21,957 bases of DNA from a virus, in the IMG/VR virus record IMGVR_UViG_3300032287_002642, positions 1 to 21,957 of that record. One strand, written 5' to 3'. The notes beneath the pieces are model-generated. The model was not told the origin of the DNA. It saw nothing but the letters and a program-made list of their open reading frames with translations, and searched no databases. Below, one piece after another: positions 1 through 6,235 of this stretch; the first letter of the stretch is position 1; each line of letters starts with the position of its first letter. Both the position numbers and the translations under genes were made by a program.

Positions 1-844
1 ATCTCCGTTCGAGCCAGGTTTTTAAAGAGGACCCGACGCGTTGCTGCAAGGCCAATGGGATGCCGCTTGGCATGCTGTTACCTTTTGAAAGGTTTGCCCT
101 CTTCCACATTGGACGCAGGTTTGTGTAGTGGAAGGCAACGGCTTGATGGTCTGCACAGGTCAAGTCAAACCTTGAGAGCGGAAGAATGTGATCCACATGC
201 CAATGCGACCTGTTTTCCCACGTCATGCCAACGCAGAACTGCGATTCAATGTGGGCAGCTAATTGGCGTGACGAACATCCAATCAAAGCAAGGGTTCTGT
301 TGCTCTTGTTAGCTCCTTGCCTGCAAAGAGCGCTCCAGACCCTTCGCCTTTGCCTTTGCGCTTCGGCAAATGAAGGGTCCGTCTTCATGCGGGCGTTAAT
401 GTATCCACGCATGTACTTCCTAGCACGATCTCGGTTGTTTTCCATCCATCGCTTGTGCCATTCGTACATCTTACGCTTTAGTTCTGGCGATGCTGGTTTC
501 TTCGGTTTGTGCTTCTTAACCCTGTGGTAGTAGGACTTCCTGTATTCGTTGAGTTTGGTTCTGTTTTTTAATCGCCACTCTTTTCCAATTGACAACAGTC
601 TTGATTTGTTTTTCTCGTACCACGCCTTTTCTTTTTCCCTGTACTTATCGATGTTCCTGTGACGCGTTTGGCTTCTCTTCTTGCGAACGTGTTCTGCGTT
701 GTTGCGCACCCACTCGCGCTTCATCGCCCTAACCGCTTCTGGATTATCTGCCCTTTTCTTTGCTTGCCTTTCCCTATCCCTGCGCCTCTTCCTCTCTGCT
801 GGCGTCTCTTCCGGTCCGAATGCCAATGTCATTTGGCGATCCAT
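1..844 (-). CDS. HNH homing-type endonuclease, 3' end beyond window
   Basis: At least 281 codons are read from an ATG at 844 to the window edge without a stop, so the C-terminus is missing. Upstream AAAGGAGA sits 7 bases from the ATG. Residues 15-170 are very basic and repetitive, with recurring Tyr/Trp-rich helices spaced like the N-terminal DNA-binding arrays of phage HNH proteins. The nuclease core lies near 215-255: HVDHILPLS (216-224), then TNLRPMW and NLSKG (about 241-254), the usual beta-beta-alpha metal pattern with His216, Asp218, His219 and a late Asn. The gene is clearly AT-richer than its neighbours and its first 71 bases overlap the end of the resolvase gene, which suggests a recently acquired mobile endonuclease. 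Function as a free-standing phage HNH nuclease is inferred from the family. Confidence 0.82.
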   Translation of the reverse strand, partial: MDRQMTLAFGPEETPAERKRRRDRERQAKKRADNPEAVRAMKREWVRNNAEHVRKKRSQTRHRNIDKYREKEKAWYEKNKSRLLSIGKEWRLKNRTKLNEYRKSYYHRVKKHKPKKPASPELKRKMYEWHKRWMENNRDRARKYMRGYINARMKTDPSFAEAQRQRRRVWSALCRQGANKSNRTLALIGCSSRQLAAHIESQFCVGMTWENRSHWHVDHILPLSRFDLTCADHQAVAFHYTNLRPMWKRANLSKGNSMPSGIPLALQQRVGSSLKTWLERR

Positions 845-1184
845 CGCCTGTCTCCTTTGCGTCCGCCGCCCGCACCAGCTCTCTCGCCAACTCCAGCAGT
901 CTCGCCGTCTCCACGATCACGACCGAGCCCCTACGGTTCGGCCTGTGCCACACGATCGGCACCTTGCCAGTTGGTGCGTCAGCTCGAGCCTGTTCGACGG
1001 CCGGCCATAGCGTGAGCTTCTCGGTACGCTTCGCCTCGACGTGAATCGCCACGCCGTCGAGCACCACGTCGGGCGAGTCCGGGCCGCCCTGGTACTGAAC
1101 GCCACGCCGTGCATCGACGCCGAGCAAAGCGCCAAGCTCGGCCGCCGCCTCACGCTCACCTCTCTTGCCCTTTTGCCGACTCAT
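774..1184 (-). CDS. Holliday-junction-resolvase-like PD-(D/E)xK nuclease
   Basis: This 136-residue protein starts at the ATG of an ATGA overlap with the upstream gene. It shows the archaeal-Hjc / phage-resolvase layout: KGKRGEREAA with Glu12 in the first helix, Asp39 in PDSPDVV, and Glu50-x-Lys52 in HVEAKR, the metal-binding catalytic triad of the PD-(D/E)xK fold. A Trp-containing stretch and a basic helix follow. Family knowledge suggests cleavage of branched DNA made during phage replication or recombination, which suits an operon that also carries RecT and an SSB-like protein. The last 23 residues overlap the start of the HNH gene in another frame and may be a secondary extension. It could instead be a general VRR-NUC/restriction-like nuclease. 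Confidence 0.75.
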   Translation of the reverse strand: MSRQKGKRGEREAAAELGALLGVDARRGVQYQGGPDSPDVVLDGVAIHVEAKRTEKLTLWPAVEQARADAPTGKVPIVWHRPNRRGSVVIVETARLLELARELVRAADAKETGDGSPNDIGIRTGRDASREEEAQG

Positions 1185-1540
1185 GCCACCCATGCCACGT
1201 CCTCCGACTGCTGCTTCCACACGTAGCACGTGTGCCCGTCCATGATCCGTCGAGCCCGGCAGTACGCCGCCAGCTCCGCGATCTGCTCCGGCGTCGGATC
1301 TCCCCACGCCGGGCCGTCGTCGATCGGATTGCAGTGGTTGTCCTCGTGCTTCAAGACGATCGGCGGTGCCTTTACATGGCCACGCCATCCGCCCGTCGTC
1401 CGCTGCCCAAGATTGAATCGCTTCGCCCACAGTTGGCACGTCGCAGACGAGATCCGCAACATGCGAGCGATCGTGTCGATCGTCAGTTCGCGGTCGAGGT
1501 AGAGCGACGCGAACTGCTCGCGGCTTGGCCTGGTCGTCAC
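1181..1540 (-). CDS. Helix-turn-helix protein
   Basis: I start this 119-residue protein at a GTG in a GTGA overlap with the preceding stop; an ATG further upstream would cover more of that gene and lacks the overlap logic seen at every other junction. Residues about 6-40 read as a helix-turn-helix (SREQFASLYLDRELT, then IARMLRISSATCQLWAKRF), like the short DNA-binding domains of phage regulators. The C-terminal half carries DGPAWGDPTPEQIAELA and an aromatic-rich tail. It overlaps the resolvase start by 4 bases. A DNA-binding or regulatory role is inferred; no specific family is recognised. Confidence 0.7.
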   Translation of the reverse strand: MTTRPSREQFASLYLDRELTIDTIARMLRISSATCQLWAKRFNLGQRTTGGWRGHVKAPPIVLKHEDNHCNPIDDGPAWGDPTPEQIAELAAYCRARRIMDGHTCYVWKQQSEDVAWVA

Positions 1541-1881
1541 CCGTCGCCCTCCGGCCCCGGCGGCAGCGGCATCCAGTGGGAACATTCGTAGTTACCGCGA
1601 TCTGTCCCAAAATCACTGCCCTTCCAGTGAACCGCTTCGCATACCTCAACTCTGCCTTTGCTGTCAGGAGTCAGCGCGACAATGACGCTCTGGTATTTCT
1701 CCGGCAACCTCTCCGCCACCGGCACCCACCGCCGCTCCTCGCGGAGCCGGGCGATCTCGGCCCGCAGCGCAGACACTTCGTCAAAGGTAGCGGCATCGCC
1801 CGGCGCGTCAGCGTGAAACGTGCAGTCGCCTTTATGAGGCGGCTGTAGAACCTCGCAACACGGGCATGTGTACGGGATCAT
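1537..1881 (-). CDS. DUF551-like phage protein with N-terminal Cys motif
   Basis: A 114-residue protein behind GGAGGTGGGGAA-ATG. The N-terminus has a zinc-knuckle-like CPCC motif (residues 6-9). A short coiled-coil segment (SALRAEIARLREER) leads into WVPVAERLPEKYQSVIVAL and ends with SHWMPLPPGPE. That opening Trp-x-Pro-Val plus closing His-Trp-Met-x-Leu-Pro pattern is the hallmark of DUF551, a common small phage domain of unknown function. It shares an ATGA overlap with the upstream gene and a GTGA overlap with the downstream one, so it is an operon member. Biological role unknown. Confidence 0.78.
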   Translation of the reverse strand: MIPYTCPCCEVLQPPHKGDCTFHADAPGDAATFDEVSALRAEIARLREERRWVPVAERLPEKYQSVIVALTPDSKGRVEVCEAVHWKGSDFGTDRGNYECSHWMPLPPGPEGDG

Positions 1882-2519
1882 TTCCCCACCTCCTTCACCG
1901 CCACGCCCGCAGCGGCGAGGGCTTTGATAACGTCACGCCGAGAAAAACACTCGCCAGTTTCATCGGTGGGCAAAGCATCGAGCACCACCTCTGGCGGCGT
2001 GGAGCGGGCGAGAAGCTGCTTGAGCACGCGAGCGATGAAGACGCATTCGCTGTCGCCGTGATCGTCGTCGTCAAAGTAATCGCGGGCCGCATCCACAGCC
2101 TCCCGCTCCTCCTCGGTCAGCCACCCGCGCGGCTGCTCCCCGCCGCCGCTCGCGGCCTGGGCGGCGTGATTCGATTCGCCGTCATCGTTCGCGTGTGATG
2201 CGAGTTTCGGCTCATGGACAACACGCACGGACTCCATCAGCCCCAGCGACTCATCGACCACCTCGACAATCCAGTCCGAGAGCCGCGCGTCGAGATCGTG
2301 CGTCACCTCCAGCGTCACCCGCTCCGTGCGCATGCCGGTGTCCGCCGCGCCGCGCTCGCCGCGCGACGGGGCGGGATCGGTCCCGCCACATGGGCGGGCC
2401 GTCTGCTTCTGCCGCTCGATGCACTCCCCCAGCGTCGGCAGCGGCGCGGCCCTGCCGTCCTCGGCCGCTCGCACCTGTTCGTCGCGGGCAACGTCGCGGC
2501 ACCATGCGTGGTCAGCCAT
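1878..2519 (-). CDS. Hypothetical acidic phage protein
   Basis: I do not recognise this 213-residue protein. The start at 2519 is set by AAGGAG seven bases upstream and an 8-base overlap with the preceding gene; an earlier ATG would overlap far more. The N-terminal third is polar with a stretch like a nucleic-acid-linked linker, the middle (about MRTERVTLEVTHDLDARLSDW) looks like a beta-strand plus helix unit, and the last 90 residues are acidic and helical, including an Asp cluster (DYFDDDDHGD) and a C-terminal segment resembling a small helical DNA-mimic or adaptor. Codon use matches its neighbours. Confidence 0.65.
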   Translation of the reverse strand: MADHAWCRDVARDEQVRAAEDGRAAPLPTLGECIERQKQTARPCGGTDPAPSRGERGAADTGMRTERVTLEVTHDLDARLSDWIVEVVDESLGLMESVRVVHEPKLASHANDDGESNHAAQAASGGGEQPRGWLTEEEREAVDAARDYFDDDDHGDSECVFIARVLKQLLARSTPPEVVLDALPTDETGECFSRRDVIKALAAAGVAVKEVGK

Positions 2520-2760
2520 TCGATGACTCCTTCGGCTTGCGCGTGGCGAGCATCGCGTCGGCCGCTTGGTATGCCTCTCCAGCAAGATCCTTCCAATCCA
2601 CTTTCACGGCGTCTGGGTGAGAAAGCATTCCCTGCAGAGCTGCCGCCGCGAAGTAGTCGCGGAGGTTGATTCCGTACCACACAGACACGCTGCCGTCGGC
2701 GTTTTGCGTCTCCTGCGGATGCACCGGACCACCAACGTCCGCCAATGTCACTCCTGCCAC
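2512..2760 (-). CDS. Small phage protein with LRDYFAAxALQG motif
   Basis: An 82-residue protein from a GTG at 2760 with GGGAGGGG about six bases upstream; the longer frame upstream lacks a ribosome site. The central INLRDYFAAAALQGML and the closing EAYQAADAMLATRK are the conserved blocks of a very common, uncharacterised prophage protein family, normally 70-100 residues. The N-terminal part PVHPQETQ, then a short GSVSVWYG hairpin, fits the same family. It lies between a possible 26-codon gene and the acidic protein. Function unknown. Confidence 0.72.
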   Translation of the reverse strand: MAGVTLADVGGPVHPQETQNADGSVSVWYGINLRDYFAAAALQGMLSHPDAVKVDWKDLAGEAYQAADAMLATRKPKESSNG

Positions 2761-2761
2761 C

Positions 2762-2842
2762 TCACCCCTCCCGCGGCCTCGCCGCCTTAAATAACACCGC
2801 CAACTGTTCAACCTTCGGCCCGTTTTCTTTCACACCGTTCAC
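2762..2842 (-). CDS. Possible 26-residue leader/small protein
   Basis: A GTG at 2842 overlaps the stop of the secreted protein upstream as GTGA, the same junction type used through the operon, and the frame runs 26 codons to a TGA two bases before the next gene. The peptide (VNGVKENGPKVEQLAVLFKA...) forms an amphipathic helix. Evidence is only the junction geometry, the fill of an otherwise empty 78-base gap and reasonable codons. It may just be a translated spacer coupling the flanking genes. Confidence 0.35.
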   Translation of the reverse strand: MNGVKENGPKVEQLAVLFKAARPREG

Positions 2843-3144
2843 CCCGGATACGGCGTACCGACCACCTCGATCCGAGCACCCACGAGCGCCCACGCGGACA
2901 GTTGCGTTGCACCGTTCAACAGAACCCACACGGTGGGCGAGGTCCGCGAATCGGCCATCCCGTACCAGCGGTAAAAGCCCCACTCCCACGAGCCATCGGC
3001 GTAGTGAATCTTGACCGTCTGTTTCCACCACCTCGCCACCGCCGTCGATTTCGCGGCCGGTTGCGTCCGCTGGAGAGCACCCTGCGACGACGCACCGACG
3101 AGACAAAGAGCCACGACCGCAAGAGCCACACGCATCAACCGCAT
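2839..3144 (-). CDS. Small secreted protein with signal peptide
   Basis: A 101-residue protein from an ATG at 3144 preceded by GGAGGGA. Residues 1-25 form a classical Sec signal: Arg-rich start (MRLMR), hydrophobic core VALAVVALCLVGA, and a small-residue cleavage region near ASSQGA; the Cys14 lies inside the core, so a lipobox is not obvious. The mature part contains WWKQTVKIHYADGSWEW and a second Trp-rich stretch, suggesting a small beta domain. It lies just downstream of the tRNA-like element. An exported phage protein in an early operon is unusual; it could change the host envelope or act in superinfection immunity, but no family is recognised. Confidence 0.68.
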   Translation of the reverse strand: MRLMRVALAVVALCLVGASSQGALQRTQPAAKSTAVARWWKQTVKIHYADGSWEWGFYRWYGMADSRTSPTVWVLLNGATQLSAWALVGARIEVVGTPYPG

Positions 3145-3178
3145 CTCGATTCCCTCCGAGAGTTCACATCGATCCCAG

Positions 3179-3272
3179 GACGCCAACCGGGACTCGAACC
3201 CGGATCTCCGGCAGCGCCGGATTCTGCCGCGGCCCCTGCCTCGCGGCAGGGAGCTCTTGAACTATTGGCGTC
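3179..3272 (-). tRNA. tRNA-like element lacking a recognisable anticodon
   Basis: The minus strand over 94 bases has a perfect acceptor stem (GACGCCA pairing with TGGCGTC, extendable to 8 bp by an A-T pair) and a canonical T arm (CCGGG, loop TTCGAGT, CCCGG). The D region retains TAGTTCA...AGAGCT but its loop is only CAAG, without the usual GG. Where an anticodon arm is expected there is a 7-bp stem CCCTGCC/GGCAGGG capped by a GCGA (GNRA) tetraloop, with no T33 or anticodon. A third hairpin, TCCGGC-GCT-GCCGGA, resembles a long variable arm; an exclusive alternative pairs CGGCAG with CTGCCG. No CCA is encoded. It may be a decayed phage tRNA or a tRNA-mimicking RNA rather than a decoder. Confidence 0.5.
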
Positions 3273-3278
3273 GAACGT

Positions 3279-3644
3279 TCACCTCATGCTGTAGCGCCGA
3301 CAGGCATACCACCGCCCATCCCGCCCGCGAGCCACACCCTCCTCGAGCACCGCCCCGCCGTTGTTGCAGCACGACGCGAGGGCCGCGGCCGGCGAGCCGC
3401 CGACGCCGACGCCTTCGTAGGTCGCGCCGTGGCTGGCGGCGTGGACCATCGAGCCCGCCGCGGCCATCGCCTCGGCGTGAGCCTGAGCACCGCCGCCGCG
3501 GGTCACCGTCCGCGTCGACGCCGACGAGCAGCTCGTGCCCGAGCATGTCGACGCCCTGGTCGTCGTCACCGACCGCCGGAACGGGCCGGCGTCGGCCGAG
3601 GTCGCCAGGAGAGCCAGAGCCATCGCCATGAGAATCCGTCGCAT
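3279..3644 (-). CDS. Small secreted Ser/Thr/Cys-containing protein
   Basis: A 121-residue protein from an ATG at 3644 behind GGAGGTG. It begins with a clear Sec signal (MRRILMAMALALLATSADA, cleavage probably after ADA), then a Thr/Ser-rich region with two cysteines, a Gly/His/Ala segment (AQAHAEAMAAAGSMVH) and an ending with ALASCCNNGG, EEGVARGRDGRWYACRRY. The C-terminal block, with its Cys pair and GRWYACRRY, looks like a compact disulphide-linked domain. It is the first gene after the terminator-like hairpin at 3698-3720 and precedes the tRNA-like element. Together with 2839-3144 it makes a pair of exported proteins. Function unknown. Confidence 0.66.
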   Translation of the reverse strand: MRRILMAMALALLATSADAGPFRRSVTTTRASTCSGTSCSSASTRTVTRGGGAQAHAEAMAAAGSMVHAASHGATYEGVGVGGSPAAALASCCNNGGAVLEEGVARGRDGRWYACRRYSMR

Positions 3645-3697
3645 GTCCACCTCCGTGGGATAGGGAAACGATCCGTCGAGCCGCAAAACCTAACACG

Positions 3698-3720
3698 CCC
3701 CGGACTTGTCCAATCCGGGG
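3698..3720 (-). terminator. Terminator-like hairpin after replisome organiser
   Basis: CCCCGGA and TCCGGGG form a 7-bp stem with a 9-base loop starting at the base next to the stop codon of the 3721-4566 gene. On the leftward RNA it is followed by a loosely U-rich stretch (CGTGTTAGGTTTTG). The T tract is interrupted, so termination may be partial. Confidence 0.45.
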
Positions 3721-4566
3721 TCAGTCGGCGGGTGTATTTACCCTCGCCGCCGTCGCTTTGAACCGGTCGGCGTCCGCACCGGACCACGCCCTCACCGACC
3801 GCTCCGGTGTCGGCCCGCCGCCCTTCGCCGGTTTGGCGGCGTCGTACTGCCCGCCGAGGCACAAAGCCACGAACCGCTCGCCCACGAACTGCGGCAGGGT
3901 GACCGGCGTCTCGAAGTACCGGCAACGCGGCAGCCGGGCCAACGCCTCGCCCGCTTGGTCGTACCACCCCGGCTCCGCGATCCGGGCCGCCCACGCCGGC
4001 GGCGGTGCCGCCGGCTTCCACTCGCGGCGGTTCCCGCCCGCCGCCCCGGTGTTCCACGCCCGGCGAAACGCCTGCCACGCCTCCCCGGCTCCGGTGTCCC
4101 CGAGCGAAGCGTCTCGCGGAGGAGGAGGAACTTCTCCTCTCCTCTCCTCTCCTCTACGGCGCTCGTGCGCCGGAGCGTCCGGCGCTTGAGCGCCGGGAGC
4201 CCCGGCGCGTCGGCGTTTGTCCTCGTGAGCCGCTGACCGGTCGGCGTGCTGGAGCCTCGACTTGGCCGCCTGGCTGAACCGGCGATCCCATCCGGGGATA
4301 GCAACGGTGGCGTCCGTCTCGTCGATCTCCAGCCACCCGACGGCCTCGACGGCCCGCCAGAAGTCCGCATCCGCCCCGCACGTCCGCACGAGCCGGGCCA
4401 CGGTCATCCGTGCCCGCCCGTCGGTCGTGTTCATGGCCGCCCAGCCCCAGAGCCGGAGGAGCCGAAACGTCACCACCTCGACGGGCTCGCCCGTCAGGTC
4501 GATCAGCTCCTGCACCTCCGGCTTATCGGGCAGGCCGAGGTCATAGGCAATCCACTCACCCGCCAT
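3721..4566 (-). CDS. Replisome-organiser / DnaD-like N-terminal phage protein
   Basis: A 281-residue protein from an ATG at 4566, six bases after GAGGAGG. Residues 1-110 resemble the N-terminal winged-helix region of phage replisome organisers: EWIAYDLGLPDKPEVQELI, VTFRLLRLWGWAAMN, then ARLVRTCGADADFWRAVEAVGWLEI and a DRRFSQAAKSRLQ helix. Family knowledge says such proteins bind the phage origin and recruit the replicative helicase. A low-complexity, basic linker (about 116-160, including the pentanucleotide repeat) leads to a C-terminal region rich in Trp and Pro (WAARIAEPGWYDQAGEAL). It sits next to the ParB-like gene in the replication section. No helicase loader is seen beside it. Confidence 0.68.
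   Translation of the reverse strand: MAGEWIAYDLGLPDKPEVQELIDLTGEPVEVVTFRLLRLWGWAAMNTTDGRARMTVARLVRTCGADADFWRAVEAVGWLEIDETDATVAIPGWDRRFSQAAKSRLQHADRSAAHEDKRRRAGAPGAQAPDAPAHERRRGEERRGEVPPPPRDASLGDTGAGEAWQAFRRAWNTGAAGGNRREWKPAAPPPAWAARIAEPGWYDQAGEALARLPRCRYFETPVTLPQFVGERFVALCLGGQYDAAKPAKGGGPTPERSVRAWSGADADRFKATAARVNTPAD
4133..4155. repeat. Pentanucleotide tandem repeat inside coding region
   Basis: TCTCC is repeated 4.6 times on the plus strand (AGGAG-type repeats on the coding strand) within the linker of the replisome-organiser-like gene. A 5-base unit is not a multiple of three, so slippage would change the reading frame at the hinge between its two halves. Confidence 0.8.
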
Positions 4567-4816
4567 ACGCCGCCTCCTCGCCGTCGTCCTCGAGCTCCAC
4601 ATCGTCCGCCGCCGCCGGCGTCGCGTCCCACAGCTCCTGCAGCTTCCGCCGCTCCTCCGCCAACGCCTTCCGCCTGGCCGCCAACTCGATCAGCAGATTC
4701 CGAGACGCTGCCATCCCGATCTCGTCGACACGGTCGAGGATCTGCTTCTTGATCGCGTCCAGCTCGTGGGCCTGGGCGATGGCGATGAGAGCGGCGTAGT
4801 CGTGGGGCAGGGTCAT
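4556..4816 (-). CDS. Small coiled-coil phage protein
   Basis: An 86-residue protein that starts in a 4-base ATGA overlap with the ParB-like gene and ends 11 bases inside the replisome-organiser gene. Nearly all of it is predicted helix, with a long charged coiled-coil-like stretch (ELAARRKALAEERRKLQELW, residues about 45-64) followed by an acidic tail (DDVELEDDGEEAAYGG). Family not recognised. The position between ParB-like and replication-initiation genes suggests an accessory replication role, but this is only context. The ribosome site (AAGGGAG) is further from the ATG than usual, so translation is probably coupled to the upstream gene. Confidence 0.65.
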   Translation of the reverse strand: MTLPHDYAALIAIAQAHELDAIKKQILDRVDEIGMAASRNLLIELAARRKALAEERRKLQELWDATPAAADDVELEDDGEEAAYGG

Positions 4817-5724
4817 TGGGTTTTGACACTCTCCCTTGCGAGCTTCACGAGATACTCGGCGTGGCAGCGCTCCGGGTAGCAGTGACAGATCAATACCTTG
4901 CCGACGAGATCGCCGGCACGCTCAGCGATGCTCGGCTTGTGCGGGAGGTAGTGCAGCCGGTAGGCGTCGCACACATCGTCTCGATCGCCGTCTTCACCGA
5001 GAATGAACGGATTGCCGTATCGCGTCCCTCGATCCACGCGAACCGCCAGACCCTCGGCCTCGGCCCATGCGATCAAGTTCTTGTCGTTGGATGCGTTGGC
5101 GACCACCGTAGCGCCGCCTTCGCACCTTTCCTGCCGGTCACGCTCGTCTTTGCGCCAATCGTCGGTTGGCTTCTTCGCCACCTCACGCTTGGCGTCTTGA
5201 AGCGTAATCTTTCCGGCCTTCAGGCGCTCGAACACTTCAGGAGCTTGGGCCTTTACCTTCTTGGCGTCCTGAACGTAGCGGTCGTTGACGCCGACGGATT
5301 TTGCGGCCTCTTCGCGGGCCATCAAAGCACGTGGCGGGCTGGAAACTTGCGGAAGTTTTTCCGTAAGTTTTTCAGCGTCTTTCTTCGGCCTTCCTTCTGT
5401 CTCTTTCCTCCTGCGTGCAGCATCTTGCGCGAAGAACGGCTCCAGCTCAGCAGCGACGGCCGCGAGGGCCGATTTGCCCATGTGCCGCCGCCGGTCGTTC
5501 AGCGACACCGCAAACGCGGTCGGCTCGTCGCCCTTGTATTCCATGATGATCGGCTTGATCTCAGCCCGCCGGCACGCCTCAAAGCGATTCCGGCCGTCAA
5601 GGATCATGCCTTCAAACGTCCAGATCGGCTGGAGTTGGCCTTGTTGCCGAATGTCCTCGGCGAGTTCGTCCAGCTTCTCATCGTCCAACATCGGCCAGAC
5701 GTTTGCGATCGGGTGGTTATTCAC
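4813..5724 (-). CDS. ParB-like nuclease domain fused to DUF4326
   Basis: A 303-residue protein starting at a GTG in a GTGA overlap. Residues 1-100 are a ParB/Srx-type domain: LAEDIRQQGQLQPIW, then the signature ILDGRNRFEAC (41-51). A basic linker and a helix-turn-helix-like region (about 130-190, AAKSVGVNDRYVQDAKKV) follow. The last 100 residues match DUF4326: a VVANAS opening, RYGNPF near 235-240, and ICHCYPERCHAEYL near the end, with the conserved Cys and His residues intact. Phage ParB-domain proteins usually act as DNA-binding or nicking regulators; DUF4326 is an uncharacterised domain common in phages. The fusion couples a DNA-recognition module with a probable small-molecule or nucleotide module. 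Confidence 0.82.
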   Translation of the reverse strand: MNNHPIANVWPMLDDEKLDELAEDIRQQGQLQPIWTFEGMILDGRNRFEACRRAEIKPIIMEYKGDEPTAFAVSLNDRRRHMGKSALAAVAAELEPFFAQDAARRRKETEGRPKKDAEKLTEKLPQVSSPPRALMAREEAAKSVGVNDRYVQDAKKVKAQAPEVFERLKAGKITLQDAKREVAKKPTDDWRKDERDRQERCEGGATVVANASNDKNLIAWAEAEGLAVRVDRGTRYGNPFILGEDGDRDDVCDAYRLHYLPHKPSIAERAGDLVGKVLICHCYPERCHAEYLVKLARESVKTQ

Positions 5725-5978
5725 TTAGGCGTCCCCGTTTCTTGCGGAAGGTTGTCGTAGTCGAACAGAAGAGCAGCCTTACAGGCGCGGATCGCGTCGC
5801 CGAGGTTCACCTGCGGCCCGCAGCATGGGCCAATATGCTGCGCCATCTCAAGCAGCGCAACTGCGCCGACAATCAACGAATCGATGTCTGGCATTACCTT
5901 GAATGCCAAGTCTCTGGTTTTCCTAAGTTCATACTCCCCGTAGTCTTTCTGCATGGCCTTTTGGAGTTCTATGAACAT
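5721..5978 (-). CDS. Hypothetical helical protein
   Basis: An 85-residue protein from an ATG at 5978 with AAGAGGA ten bases upstream; its stop forms a GTGA overlap with the ParB-DUF4326 gene and its start overlaps the HNH gene end by 10 bases. It begins with a charged helix (MFIELQKAMQKDYGEYELRK) and continues with hydrophobic helices around SLIVGAVALLEMAQHIG and ACKAALLFDYDNL. A CCG motif sits mid-protein. I do not recognise the family. Lower GC than most of the operon links it with the adjacent HNH gene. Longer upstream extension of the frame reads antisense-like sequence and lacks a ribosome site. Confidence 0.62.
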   Translation of the reverse strand: MFIELQKAMQKDYGEYELRKTRDLAFKVMPDIDSLIVGAVALLEMAQHIGPCCGPQVNLGDAIRACKAALLFDYDNLPQETGTPK

Positions 5979-6235
5979 CGTCCGTGAATCCTCTTGTGAC
6001 AGTGCCGGCAAACAATGAGGTAGTCGGCGTCCTCGTACTCCCACGGCTCCAGGTCGGAGTCGTACTTCATGTGGTGAACAACTGGCCCTGACCCGTCGAG
6101 GCCACACGCCTGGCACGAATGTCCTCGCGTGGCAAGTAAGGCCAGCCGCTTGGCCTTCCATCGCTGATCGAGCAGTTTGCGAGCGTAGGTTGCTGGGTTG
6201 TTTTTTTTAGCCGGTGGACATGGACAACGACCCAC
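5969..6235 (-). CDS. HNH endonuclease, possibly expressed by -1 frameshift
   Basis: Up to 88 residues from a GTG at 6235, but there is no good ribosome site, and the frame overlaps the preceding gene by 169 bases. The core is a complete small HNH domain: Cys41-x2-Cys44, VVHHMKY with His54-His55, LEPWEYEDADYLIV, then Cys76-x2-Cys79-His80 and His84 (CRHCHKRIHG). The frame is -1 relative to the upstream gene, and an A8 tract where the frames meet offers A-AAA-AAA, a classic -1 slippery site. So this may be the C-terminal domain of a fusion made by frameshifting, a single gene broken by an indel, or an independent nuclease with a weak start. The nuclease assignment is firm; the start is not. Confidence 0.72.
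   Translation of the reverse strand: MGRCPCPPAKKNNPATYARKLLDQRWKAKRLALLATRGHSCQACGLDGSGPVVHHMKYDSDLEPWEYEDADYLIVCRHCHKRIHGRCS

Noticed and set aside
55-530. Plus-strand frames at the left edge
   Set aside because: They lie opposite the HNH gene, which explains the sequence with a proper start, motif and ribosome site on the minus strand.
3179-3272. Selenocysteine tRNA reading of the tRNA-like element
   Set aside because: An 8-bp acceptor and long extra arm fit, but there is no TCA anticodon in an anticodon-type loop and the D arm is not of the 6-bp type.
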